Positions 48,894-61,948 of a DNA stretch of 64,000 nt are shown here, in pieces. The translations under genes were made by a program, and so were the position numbers. This DNA is from Kappaphycus alvarezii. Its lineage: Eukaryota > Rhodophyta > Florideophyceae > Gigartinales > Solieriaceae. The stretch lies in assembly GCA_002205965.3 (NCBI GenBank), contig NADL03000006.1, positions 930,001 to 994,000 of the forward strand. Direction: 5' to 3'. Below the pieces are notes generated by a model. The model was not told the origin of the DNA, searched no databases, and saw only the letters and a list, made by a program, of their open reading frames with translations. Each line of letters begins with the position of its first letter. Positions within the stretch are counted from its first letter, which is position 1.

Positions 48894-51800
48894 CAAAAAC
48901 ATGGCAAAAAGCACCTCTGCTCGGATTATTCTGTAGCAGTGCATGATACTGCACTCAGTATATATACTGTACTTTACTGTGGTTTAGTGTAAGTAACCTA
49001 CTTGTTGTGCATTTCGTGCCCCTTCTTACAGTATTTATTCATATGGAGTGCCTCGGAGCCGGTACCCGGGACCGAGGAGGCATCAGTGAATGTTCCTCCT
49101 ACCATCCAGTTCCGTGCTTGGCAACTTCGAGTTTAAGTTTCGCAGTAACATAAAACATATTTTATCGGAAAGAATATCCAAGCTGGTCATCGAGAGACTG
49201 CAAGCAAGTAAAGAGGGTCTTTGGAATATATAGACCAAAATACGTCGCCAAGCCAAGGCAATGCCGTTTTTATAAAGATTTTTGTTATTAGTAAGTCTTT
49301 TGTGACATTTCACAGATCCCCGAGATTCTGACTTCTTGTATGTTCGCAATCAATTAGGAAACCTTCGTTCGTCTTGGCAACGGCCACTTGGCCGTCACGC
49401 CCTCGGGATGTACGGTGAGTTGGCGTGCGCGCAAGTGCTCTGGAATGAGCTGTAACAATAATTGGCATGCATTGAATTAGCTAGCCAATCGCTCGGCAAA
49501 TCCCTACTGCCTAATTAGCAGAATGACTTGGGCTACTACTAAACTAGCTTCCGATGGGTATTTGAACACGAGTGCCCTAAAAATAAACTTCAACTGCTTA
49601 TAAACCTCTGAAGTAAACCTTTAATATTCATCCTACCGCCTTTAAGTCCTCCCTCTACCTCTACCGGACGTTATACTCCGACATTGTAGGTACATCAGAA
49701 AATTTTCTTTTATTACTGGATATTAGAAGGTGATTTACGGAAATAATTGAGTGTTAATGGTGACAGTAGGCCTGTGAAAGAAGATAATTACTTATGAAAA
49801 GTATGTAGAAGAGAATATATTTACCAATTAAGAGGCTATATATTCCCCTGTAAAATATAAAAGAGTTTGTTTGAGAATGACAGCGAACTCTAGTCATGAT
49901 ATACCGTAGACAGCCCGAGAAAATTTCGTACTGCGGAAACCCCATTCTCTCAAGAATAGGCCAGTCATGCTCAGGAGAAGGAAATCAAGGCAAAAGATCC
50001 AAAAATTGCGTCCAGTTTTCTTTTCAAATTAGGGGAGAAATTAGCGGTAAGAGGTTTTAAAGCGGATGTGAAGGAAATATTACAGCTTACCTTGAATTTT
50101 GGAAAGATTGTAGAGCTGAGAGACGACCAAACAGTAGAACTTAAAGCTGAAAAATAATCAGGCGGTGTATGGAAGTAATAGCGAAGAAATTCAGACGACA
50201 AAGCTGTCAGCAAATATTCTGTGCATCTGTACCACAAGGAATAAATGTGCTCTTTTGACACTTCTCGTTGTCGTAGGGCCAGGGATTTGTTTTTCTTTGG
50301 TGCAGAGCGTATCTTCTATTGCCTTCTGAAGGACCTTTTCGTTCAGAAGAAGTATAAAAGTCGTCTGATATTTTACGCTTTTTGAGAGAGACGCGGTAAA
50401 GATTTACGATAAAGCGGTCAATATTCACTCGGAGACTACATTAGAAGAGCCTTGCAACTACTTGGACGCCATATTATGCAACAAGGCCCAGCCCAGAGCT
50501 TTCAAGATAAGTTCCTCTGCATGAAGTGGAAAGAGATATCCCAGTCAGCAAACAGTTAGTCTTGTTGTTTTAGTGGTCTGATTTGTTCATTTTTCCGTCT
50601 TGATGTAAAAGTATCCTGTTTGAATTGTTTATCATAGTTTTGATTGATTAATGGGTTTGAGTGGACCATCTGCAGGTGTTTTACGGCTGCGAAAAAATCC
50701 TAAATTTCTCCCTCGGGGAAACCCTCACAGGCTGCTACAGTATCAAGCATCATTCTTTGTTTTAGGTTCAAGAACCATTTGAGATTAAATAGAACAGGAA
50801 TTCACTATCAGTGAGTAATTATAAGGATAGTATGCGGTGCAATACTCGTTCCAGTACTAGTCTAATAGAATTGGCCACTTTAAACATGTAACTGAAAGCT
50901 ATGACTTCGCCAGATGCTATGGATCAGGTGACTTGGCGAATCTTACAGAACTTTAAAGATAGGTAGAGAACTGAATCGTAGCAGTCTCTGCATAACACAA
51001 ATTAGACACGCTTCGAGGATAAATCATGGATATTCGCGAAGAATCAGTCGGATGAAACGATTATATGAGGGTAGGGGTGAAGCACCCAAATTTTTGGCGA
51101 AGAAGTCTGGAGTTTGCTTCTTTACAGCCATCATGATTCAACGTCCAGGTTTTTTCATTCTTTTTTTTCAGTTCTTCGATTACCTTATGTAACTGCAATA
51201 GATGTCACGAAGAGAACGATTGTTTTCGAGTTGAATGACCATGCTAGCTCAATATACGAAGAATTCAAATGTGAGAAGAAGCGGTGCATTTTCTGTCTTT
51301 TGAACTTTAAAGCTAGTAAACACAGCTGGTAATGGTTCTTCCGCATTCATTTTGAACTTTCAGGAATTTTTCTCTTTCCTGTTGAAAGAAATCAGTTACA
51401 GAACAAGTACCGTGAGGTCGTCAACCTACGCCAAATAAGATCAATCAAGATTGCGTTCGATAGATTACATTGAAATCATACTGTAATCTTACCGGTAGTG
51501 CTTTCTTATGGTTTATTCCAAAGTTTCCAGGCGTTACGAAAGATGTACGTAGGAAATAGGAGCTTTAATCATTTTTGTGGCTTGGTTTTGAGCTCTGAGC
51601 CGGTTTTACCACGTAGATGTAGCGCTCAAAGGGCCAAATGGATTAGTGATAAGCCTTAATAGTTTCTTCGTGCCATAAACTGAAGCGCAATACGTAGTGA
51701 ACAGAGAATATTGCGCCAGAACCACCATTGCAAAGTCGCGAATGTACGCAAAAGTATGTGCTTCATCTTTTATCAATGACCTCATGCTATATTTGCTGCT

Positions 51801-54800
51801 TTATACTTGAACATATCATCTACTTTTTACTTTAGCGATAGTACCTAGGGACAAGAAATAATGTTAGCATCTGGACGTATATGCTCACTGCGAACTAATT
51901 TGAATATAATTCGATGAAGAAGGCTACAGATTTATTCATCCTTTTCTTTTTAAATCTAGAACCTACACCTGCGATATTTCCGGTTTGAAGATTTTCACTG
52001 ATATTACTGGGTCGACTGTGGGTGACATAGAAGCATTTATATCCTACAAAGAAATCAAAGAAGGTAGCAGAGATAAATACATCAGGGCTGAGATAGGGTT
52101 TAGGGTGCCCAATTCAGAATGGTGTGATTAGTCAAGTTTGTCGTTGACGAAGGCTAACTTCTGGTCGGGGTCGAAATTATCAGCATAAAAGGACCCTAGT
52201 TTGCTTTACCAGCTCCATTTGCAATCAATTCTCCCCCTCAGAACTTTGCGATGGTACCGCATTCTTGAGGACGCGCTTGAGACGCATGGTATACATGTAT
52301 ATTTTCATGTCCGCTCGATCCATGTTGGAAATTATTTACCCTTGTCGCATTTTTGAGCTTCTCTGCTGTGACTATTAGTATATCTAATGCTGAGGGAATT
52401 TCCTCAAATACTAATGAAGATGAGATAGGACCTCCTGGTCCCAGCGCATCATTCTTCGTTTTAAAGGAGGGGGAAAGGGTGCGATTTTATTCGAAGTTCG
52501 GATTAGAGGCCATGATTTCTCAAAGGTTTGATCGTGTTGGCCCGTGGTGATGGTCATTGATATCGAGGATAGAGTGAGGTACACACCAGTAGCGTAAAAT
52601 ACGATGTCTGCGATCTTCGCCAGGCGCTTAAACTTCTAACTAAAGACTGTAACGCGATAATTAAGTATATTATCTGTAATCCCCTGCATAAGGAATCCAG
52701 ATTAGAACTATGTGCTCTAATATGTTCTGGATAGAGAAGTATGAGAGTAAGATGTCGTCGTTAAAGCTGGTACATTAGTGAACAATGTGAAATACTGATT
52801 TCATACCGACATATGCTAGCCAGGGCTGCGATGGTGCGTACGTTTGCGTATATCTTCGTGTTCCTGAGACCTTCACTTCTTGTGGTTATTTGAAACTCAG
52901 TAAATTGTGTCTAAAAGCCAATAAGAGTGTATCGAGTGGTATGCAATGTAATGAGACCTTGTCAGTCTTTAATGAGAATTTAGAGATGAAACATTCCACA
53001 CCCAATACGTGGCTCTCAAATGATGTGTCTCATCGATACCAACGCGGCTCATAAAGATAGAGTAGCTCATTATTCCAGCTCAGGCACTTCTGTTCCATTA
53101 CTTATTGTAAATTATTAAACTTATTTACCTTTTTGTTGTATCCATTACTTAGTGACTATTTTTACCTATCTAATTCAAATTATACCCGTAAAATTTTACT
53201 GAAACGAATGTAAAGGGAACAAACCAACTACGATTATGATATATCCCATACAGGTGACATTAGACGATTTATCCTTCTCCTCTCGAGGAGAGAAGCCCCG
53301 TTATATTTTTGCATTATTCCGGCGTTAACTATTAAGGGAAGGTTTCCAGTTGGGCCAATACCACCTTACGTAGGCATTTAGGCCATTCTGTGAAGTGACT
53401 CACACGCCCTAGTGAATCTTGACCACGACACCACCGTATGCAGAGAATATTACCCTTGCAAATTGATTCGAACGCCATGCGGCATTACTTAGATTTCAGA
53501 TATAATTGCATCGCAAAACTGGTCTCCTGACCAAGACGAACTTAAAACTTGTCCGAACTACAAAGTGTACCTGTGTGACCTGAAAGTTCCGTTCAACCAC
53601 TAAAGAACTAACAGATGTAATTTTTTGACCTAAATAGACGACGTTGTCGACCTGAGAGGGGTGCTTCTCTACAACTGTGCTTCACTCCCATTTTGTGATT
53701 ACTTTTGTGATGCGTGTGTTGAAGCCCCCTCCTGCACTTCGATTCTATATTTGGGTACTTTCCACTGCAACAATTGCTACTCGAGTAGTCTAAATGCTAG
53801 ATAGCGGGCTTTATAACGCCGTTACACACGATAAATCGTTGTAGTTTTCGGACGGCAAGGATGAGTTCCGCTGATGAGCTTTCTGGGGTCAAGTTACCCT
53901 CAAGTTGTGTGGATTAGGGCATTTTTGTGCAATTAACACTCCTACTGTACTGCCACCGGCAGAGCCGATTTTGGTGATCTTTTCATAGTCCAATATTTTT
54001 TACACGGCATCGCACTGCTACCAGCAGTTACTGTACTGTACAGTAACGGCATATTTTTATTGTCGACCACAATTAGTCTCAGACTGTATACTCCACGGAA
54101 AGGGTCTGAGGGCGTGTAGTCCGGACCAATTGGCCCCAAACTTGGACCTGACATTTTTGCAGGGGCAAGCAACCCATTGGGCCAAGTTTCGACTAGCTCA
54201 TCTTTAACGTGTATATTTATTTCTTGGCTGGAATTGACTTTACTTACCGCACCGCAGTCGGTCGTCCTAACTTAGCTGACTAGCAGCATTTGTGCCCACT
54301 TGGCCGCTAGGGCCCCCGATTAAACAGCGACCCCGGTTTTGGCTCTGAAATTGACTCCCAACTTCCGCCTTTGCAGCAAACATTGCCAACGTCACTTTGG
54401 GTTTAGCCACTTTTATCCGCCCGGGTCCTCTTTTTTGATTCCCCTCTTCTCTATCCATATTACAATATTTTTTGGTTGCTTGTTTGTGATATTTACTCAG
54501 ACTTGGCGCCCCGGACTCCTGCATCTATATACAAGTAGTAACTTCAAGTTTGTCGTTGGTGACAACATCCGTATCTCCAAAGGAGATAGTTAGCGCCGCT
54601 GACCCAGTAGTTCATCTTCTTTGTCCACTATTGCACCCCTGGTGTCTAGGGTTCTGTGGAATCGATTCTTATCAAGGTTCTAGCATTCCGCGCGGATCAC
54701 GTTCCTGCCTTACAACCCGGAGGACAAGTATATCGCCCAGACATCCAATTAATTACCCCCGCTCTTCCACCCCCACTTCTTCTTGTCGTCAGCGAGCTGT

Positions 54801-57800
54801 GCTACTGCATCTCAGGGTGCTTCAAGAGAAAGAGGGACAGCAGGTCCCCTGTGATTCTTGGTGTGTATGTGTTATTATTCTCATTATCTGACGGGTTTCC
54901 GTTCCTAGACGATAAGAACTGCACATTGCACATTGCACTACAGGCTTCATAGCATATCTATGGAGCAAAATCCAAATTCTGGTCCATAAAGCCTATAGAT
55001 AGTGTTTTTATTTCCGATCTTCCTCAAGTTGAGTCAGATATACCCCAGAGGCGATTGGACCGTCCCGAAACGCTAAGAAGTTTTCTGAATGGTACATATT
55101 TGAGTCTCGCAAGTTATCTGGTCCATTTCCCACAGAAAGGATCTAATATCGAATGATATTATGGTTAAGCACATCGCTAAAGATATTCTGTAGCTCCGCA
55201 CCGATATTAGCAAGGTCCCCATGGAATAATAGTTCCACCTCGAAATAATCCTACCCCGACCGAACAGATCCCGTACTAGCCGGAGCACACCATCGAGGGC
55301 CCTAAGCCCAACAAAACTTGCATCGATATTAATTGAATTTTGTTCACTTTTCAGTGACATGAACTATCTCACGTAGTCTAAGTTCCAGAGTGCTATCGAT
55401 AGTAACTAGATTTTTTACCTTCAGTAGATTATTACATTAGTACTATGTCTTCCCTAATCTCTATGGCCAAATTAAAAGATATTTATACTTTCTACTCTTT
55501 CAAATAAAAAGGTTTTTTGGGTACTTTTCTTTTTTTATTATACCTTTTGATTCAGAAGAAAATATTAAAAAAGGTTTATCTAATGTCCTTTTCGCGCATC
55601 GTACTGTCAGCTCATATTCCCGTTATGGCAACGTAGGAATAATTGAAAAAGGTCCTGTCGTTGCCTTTGAACGCCAATTTTTAGGGGAAGTGCTATCCTA
55701 AAGTCACGCACTGTATTCATGGGAGGACTATAGTGATGCGTTTACTGTACGCAAGCCGGAGCTCCTGAAAGAGTGACTGAATACTGTGAATGCAGTAATG
55801 TAAACTAGTATACTACGTAGTTGATCCAAACAGTTTTCTTTAATTAAAATGCCATAGTCTCCGTAAGGCAAATAAACGCCGATAAAAGACAAATATGATG
55901 TAGTTGATCATAACAGATACTTTGAATCAAGAAGTGGCAGTCACCGCGGGGTGCGAGGTGCGAGGCAAAATTAACGCCGAGTAGAAAGCCGTCGAGGCCA
56001 CCCAGAGAAGTAAGTACGCCGCAAACGTTACGATAAAAACCACTGCTGGTCTTCGAACTCCGACATACCGTCTTCTTCGTCAAAATTCCGTCAAGACCAT
56101 CGACTCGTATTCAAAGTGTTCTTCAATAGATGTTTGCAAGCTAAGAAGCGATGGGATGCGCAGTAAAACTCCGAAGGCCAAAGGCCAAAGTATTGAAGGA
56201 AATCGAACCCTGGAAAGCTCACTTCGATCAAGCCTCCCTGTGAAGAATGTGCAGGCTGACGAATCCTAGTGAAGATCAGCACCCAGGGAATTTTAAGGGC
56301 GGAAATAAGCGACCTGAACTTATGTTGTGAAATAACTCCCTTTCTGATGAGGATGCAATCTTCATATTGAAAAGATTTCTCGCCTTACCGATGAAGCCGA
56401 TCCATTGGAGATGATTGAGGCCTGTGCATTCCTTGAATCCCTTCACTTCCTTAAAGAGAGCATCTACCACTCAATTTCGAAGTGTCAAGAAAAATTATAA
56501 CTTGAACTCAGGTGGATATATCTATAGTTGGACGTAAGTTGCTCAGTACATGCTATGTACTCACGCTACCCTCAAATACATTCGTTTGACGACACAAAAT
56601 CTACTTCTGTTGCTGCGAGTGACCAAGGCCATCGACAGGTGTAGAAATCTTATTCGAAAATTCGAAAATAGCAACCAATATATTGTTTCAATCCACACGA
56701 TACCCTGTTGATAGATACAGGAAATCATCTACGCCTCGATTGACATACAAATAGGTCCTCCGTTAAAAGCAAGATGAGGCTCAGTCCTACTGTTCAGTTA
56801 CGAACTAAGCGTAAGTTCAAGGATAAGAAAAACCTGACTCTTCCAGAGGATATCTATTGACTACAGAATTCAGTAAAGCCCGTGGAGTAGAACTCTTTTG
56901 TTGTCATTCTAATGAAACTTCAGCTTCTTGTGCTCTACTTCAGTCATTACTTACCATTGAAAGATCAAACTGTCGGTCGACTTTTTCATACTTCACTGAG
57001 CCCATACTTCTGGTGACCGTACGTGGGCTTCGATTGTTTCCGAAAATGCGAAATTGCAAAATCAATTTAATGTATTGTATAATTCATTACGTTTGGAGAT
57101 ATATGCGTACCTAAACTGCTGAAGACCATGGAGTAACTTACAAATTTCATTCCTGGTCGCACCGCAACGAAACGTAATCTGCATTTATTCTTACCAAAAA
57201 GAACAGCCTCTCCCGGTACCCTTTTATCATAACTGCATCAACGAACTGGTCGTGCCCAATCACGTGCCCACATAATCTGACGATTACAGCCACAGGATGG
57301 ATCTTGAACCCGCTTGGGGGTTTCGTTGCAATTTCTTTGAGGAAACAGAGGAGGCTGGGAAGGAAAGAAATAATGGAGAGGGGAGGAGTGAGAACGATTT
57401 GTCGGTATCTTGAAAGCTGGCTCAATACAATTTTGAGGAAGTTTTTGTGGGTATTTGGCTGCCTTTTGTGGGGCAAGTAATGACAATATGGAATCAATTG
57501 ATATTTAGCAGGCTATACATGGAAGCAGATAAAAGGTTAAGTGTAGTAACAGGAATTTGAAGATTTTGGTATGTCGGAGGAGAAGATCTTCTCTGCTGAG
57601 TTGTTCGAGAGAATTCGTTCGGACTGCCTTGAAATTGGTTATTTTGAAGGAATTATGTGGTTATGATCTCTGAACTAGTGATTTGAGGATTTATCCTGAA
57701 AGAGTCTTATCGTTAGTCTTTCTCATCCACATGTTCTGGATGCATTTATGGTATATAGTATCTGTTATTGAGATTTCAAGGTTAGCCGAAAAGATTTTAC

Positions 57801-60009
57801 GAATTCAGTAAAGTGCTTCGTCAGAGGAATATCAAGCAAATGTAGATCCAAGTAGTAACGAAGTCTAGAGTCAAGTTTAGATGTAATTAAACCATAGTTT
57901 CGGACAGCCACAGAATAAATGAGAAGAACCAACCCCTATCTATCAGATTCCTGGACCCTTACCCCCTCGTACGTTTTACCTTTCCTTTCCCTTGTTCCTA
58001 CAACTATGCCATGGTAACACGTTTATCACTTACAAGGACTTCTTTTCGGGAAAGCAGGCACTGAACGCATCATTCGCGCCCATTTACCCATAGCCGACAG
58101 TTCGCATTGAGGACTTCGAGAATCTTTATTTGCAGTACGATGATGTAAAAACTTCCCTTTACAAATACATCATGGGAAGCTGGCGTTGCAGTTAACAACG
58201 AATGGGCCTTTCGGAAGCCACTTCGGCAAGGATTAGTCAACCTTAATTTCTTCACCTAATCTAAGTCCTGTAGTCAGCGTAGCCACATCCGCTTTGATCT
58301 TCGGAATGAAGCCTTTTCAGGGGTACAATAGATCCCCTGTAGCACTAAACTGGCAGAACCCGCACAAAATAAAGGAGTTAGCGCTGGTTATGTTGTACAG
58401 ATAGTTCATTTACTGCCAGAATCTGCACAGACTTCGGTACCGCAACCGCGATGAACTCATCCCATCAACCACCAGCCCCGTCTGTACCACAATCGCATTC
58501 GCAAACTTTGCTGTCGCCGTCCCCTCCGTACATATATCGATTCACACTACGGATCATTTCATTCTGGTTACAAAATTCGACTGCTCTCCGAAGTAGAAAC
58601 TGTTCCTAAACTTTCCCACGACCCGCTACTGTGAAAATTCCTTATCTCCAAACCACTATCTAGATGAAATATATGTTCACAATAAATATAATCCTGCCGA
58701 CTTCATTCCAAAGCTAAACCCTAACAGTAGAAGCCTCCACTGATTGGGAATAGCATAAGTTCACCCTTACCCACCGACGAGTCTTGCAAATGTCACCAGA
58801 CCATGGGAGCGCTTCCATAAATCGCTTATTCGATCTGCTCTAAAATCGGACATGCCCTTGGCAACTTCACCACCTCCTGATAAAAGCCGCCCCGAAACAG
58901 GCTGGTCTTCAGTTCTACATCTTCTCAAGAATTGCTAGGGCACTCATTTGCAATTCGCACCGCGCTCTCTACTTACCCAGAGGATTCACGGAACTTTCAA
59001 CGTTTCCATGTTTGGTGCGCCACCAAACACATGCCTGACTTCAACAATGTCCGCTGTCAAAAAAATCGGATCATGAGGCAACTTGGCAAGCAAAAGAAAG
59101 TCGCTCTCTTAGCGTGCGAATCTAAGCACCGCCCTGCCTCTCCTGCTGTTCAGCAAACGCTCTGGCTACCTCCCCTTCTTTCCGATATCATCCATCCTCG
59201 GATATGGCTTCCCCACTATTCAAATGGCAATGGATTCTACATTGAATAGGATATAATTATACCTTCATCTTCGCCATCACTTTCTTCAAGGTATATCCAT
59301 ACTCATGTAAATGTCACGCACGTGACTAGACACTGTATAACAGCTGACCTTTGCACAAGTCCCCTACGCTCCCTTCGATTCCACGCACCCAAGGAAGCAT
59401 TTCACATCGAACAAGTCCCTCCTTAGCCTGCCATCGGCATGCTACAGACCACAGGGCCACACATTCTTCCGTACTGACATCTTCATACCCAAGCTGCGAG
59501 TCAGACCACACCTGCAGAAAATTTGCCCGAGAAAATGTTGGTGAAACCAATGGCGAACACACTGATATATCTGAAGACAAGTAAAACGATGACTATAGTT
59601 CACAAATTCACACTCCAATTGGATTCAATACTCAATACTGTACCCTCCTACAAGCCAAGTTTCTTAAGCTTCAGATGGCATTGAATCAAGCTTGCATTCA
59701 GGATAAAATCATATTAAAGTGGCACTTTGCACGACGTATCCGAAGTTGAGGTAACGGCACTGTATTTAGTTGCGCACTAATATAGTGGAGAATTGCTTCA
59801 TTTATTCAACTAGATGTACAGTGCACCTATTGCATGCTTAAATTGGGCGCCATAAAAAAAATTCAAGAGGTCAATTGCACTCTGCAGTGCTTGATTAAAA
59901 CACAAGCTACATTTACTCCTGCAACCGTGTGATCGACAGCGTGGAATCAACCAACCTCCACCCTCCTCGTCAATTTGAGGTATCTTCCTTGCCGAATTCC
60001 ATCGTTGAG
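48894..60009. other. About 11 kb without a recognised gene
   Basis: Mostly A/T-rich, with only short open frames on both strands and no family motif. Stretches near 55.8-56.5 kb (minus) and 58.0-59.25 kb (plus) look like degraded coding sequence and may be old retroelement remains, but no motif decides this. GTAC-palindrome motifs occur near 48958-48981 and 54028-54047. Confidence 0.45.
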
Positions 60010-60498
60010 ATGCGAGGCACTTACATGGCGCAGCGTGCCTCGCAAGCTTTGGCAGGATCTGACGCAGCTCGGTTGGTAAACGAGGCTGCCCGTCGTGCCA
60101 CCGCCGCCGACAAAGGGAGGAGACCGCATCGCCTTCGTGGCTACCTAGACTTGATTGCGATTGGTGTTGCATCGGTGGCGACGGCAACGGCGTTGAAACG
60201 AAGACGCGAATATGAGGAACGTGTTGCACTTTTGGAGGCGGAACTAACCAGAGTACAGTCGGATCGGGATACGGCAGTAGATGTTGTGAGGGTGATGAAG
60301 AATGGAGTGGTGGAACGAGTGCCTGAGGCTGTGGGGATTGTTGATGCGATCGGGTATAGGAGGGGAGAGGTGGGAGTTCAGGAAAGGGTCAAAGCGCTGC
60401 GGGTTTGGGTGGAGGAATCTTTTGAATCCGTGATGACGGAGATTGAAGTAAGTGGGAATGCTGACAATACTACTGCAACCAAGCCTAAGATGATATGA
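60010..60498 (+). CDS. Small hypothetical protein with one membrane segment and a coiled coil
   Basis: The first in-frame ATG is at 60010 and the stop at 60496-60498, giving 162 residues in a clean frame. The N-terminus (MRGTYMAQRASQALAGSDAA) is rich in Ala and Arg with few acids, like a mitochondrial presequence. A hydrophobic segment follows (YLDLIAIGVASVATATAL, about residues 44-61), then a charged helix likely to form a coiled coil (RRREYEERVALLEAELTRV). The remainder is mixed and helical, including VWVEESFESVMTEIE. No family is recognised; a mitochondrial inner-membrane location is inference. It converges with the gene at 60715-61164, about 220 bp away. Confidence 0.55.
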   Translation: MRGTYMAQRASQALAGSDAARLVNEAARRATAADKGRRPHRLRGYLDLIAIGVASVATATALKRRREYEERVALLEAELTRVQSDRDTAVDVVRVMKNGVVERVPEAVGIVDAIGYRRGEVGVQERVKALRVWVEESFESVMTEIEVSGNADNTTATKPKMI

Positions 60499-60714
60499 AA
60501 ATCGGATACGGAGGTGTTTGCGGATGAAGCCAAAGTTGAAACTTTTTTGAAGTTTGCTTATGTTACGCCCTGAAAGATGATAAAGAGAGAAGTATCAGTC
60601 GCCCGCACCGTGAATAAAGCGTTGCTGTGAAGGATAGTTGAGATTGACAGAGCTCTGCCATCACAGGGATTTCGAATGACAACACCACTCTTGCATTGTA
60701 AAGGCTTCCCAGAG

Positions 60715-61164
60715 TTATGGCCTACTTTTCATTTCCTGTAGGTCAATCAACTGTCTCATTACCTGCCGACTTGCTGGCGCCTGCACTCTCATTAGCTCTC
60801 CGCTCCCTCTCCTTTCCCTTTGCACTGCCCTTGGATGCCAAACCACGCCTGGAAGCTTGATTTCGTGCTTCTTATACTTTGCATTAGGATCGTTTCTCTT
60901 GTCTTCTTCTGACTGGAATTCCTCAAACAAGCGAGCAAGAGCATTTTTGCTGTGACTCGCGTATCGAGCAGCTTCCGCGTCTCTGCGCAATTTCTTCTCA
61001 ATCTCCTCCTTAGTTTGATCAGAGGCTCCCTGTGTTACCTTTTGAGATCCGCTAGCGATTACATACGCACCTCCCACTGTTGTTATGGTAAAAAGTGCCA
61101 TGAGACGGGGGTCACGAGTAGCGACCACGATTGCTCTCCATATGGCGAATCGATGGAGGTACAT
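60715..61164 (-). CDS. Small hypothetical membrane protein
   Basis: The frame runs from the ATG at 61164 to a stop at 60715, 149 residues without interruption. It starts MYLHRFAIWRAIVVATRDPR, then has a likely membrane segment (LMALFTITTVGGAYVIASG, about residues 21-39) and a charged helix (KEEIEKKLRRDAEAARYA). A block KYKKHEIKLPGVVWHPRAVQ follows, and a basic tail ending LIDLQEMKSRP. The layout (short basic N-terminus, one membrane span, charged soluble part) suggests a small mitochondrial or ER membrane protein. No family recognised. It shares its upstream region with SLX1, which is transcribed the other way. Confidence 0.55.
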   Translation of the reverse strand: MYLHRFAIWRAIVVATRDPRLMALFTITTVGGAYVIASGSQKVTQGASDQTKEEIEKKLRRDAEAARYASHSKNALARLFEEFQSEEDKRNDPNAKYKKHEIKLPGVVWHPRAVQRERRGSGELMRVQAPASRQVMRQLIDLQEMKSRP

Positions 61165-61948
61165 AATATCTACAGCCGCTTTGTGCAAGGCACTTTGGGG
61201 TTTGTGGCGCAGTGATTGTCAAAGAACGCCAGGACTTTGCATTCTATTCCCACCGCACGGTAGCACGGGACAATAAAGCTGTGAAGAATAGAAATTCGGT
61301 AGGCTGCGTAGGATGCAATACTGCACAGTACTGTACTGTACGAAACAGGGCTGGTCAAAAAGTTGCTGAGCTACTGTACTCAAGCGGTCGCACGAGAACA
61401 AAAGCACCGTTCTGTAATGTGAAGCACTTTACAGCTATAGTATTACAGTACACAGTACTTTACGGCCATTACAGTAGAATGAAAAACAGGTAGCCTTGGT
61501 AACCGTTTTTGAATTCAAAAAAGTCCATCTAAATCATGGGTGCAATGGCGTACAGTAGTCAATAGGTTACAGTATGGTACAGTACTGTACTGTACATGTA
61601 CAGTTACATTAATAAAGCCGTTCTTCGACCAAATCGTTGGGAGAAACCATCCGCTCACGTTTCCAAAATGCAGTTTACTTCTCCAACCGTTTCGAGTTAA
61701 AGTCTACTCATCCAATCCAATAGATGAATAGATATCAACGACGTCCAGCCGGATAACCTCGTTTGGGTTTGATACGAGCAGTCCATCAAACTACTAGTTA
61801 CATTTGTGCCCAAACGGTCAAGTAATCATCAGTGGTCGCACGACCTTCCACGCAACCGCTCTCCTTGAGTCCCTCAACCACCTTAGATTTTGAAAAGACT
61901 CTTCGTGTGCACTCTCATCGTGGCCTCCGCCAGAGCATCAAATTCAAA
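61165..61948. promoter_or_regulatory. Shared upstream region of SLX1 and the small membrane protein gene
   Basis: This 784-bp divergent spacer is the densest spot for the GTAC-palindrome motif: CACAGTACTGTACTGTACG at about 61325-61343, TACAGTACACAGTACTTTAC at about 61445-61464, and GGTACAGTACTGTACTGTAC at about 61576-61595. Any regulatory role is inference from placement. Confidence 0.4.
61320..61600. repeat. Clustered GTAC-palindrome repeats
   Basis: At least three separate arrays of the ACTGT/ACAGT unit lie within 280 bases, with single copies between. Confidence 0.6.

Noticed and set aside
58400-59250. Retroelement RNase H and integrase remains
   Set aside because: Some phrases resemble these regions but no diagnostic motif could be confirmed, so no element is called.
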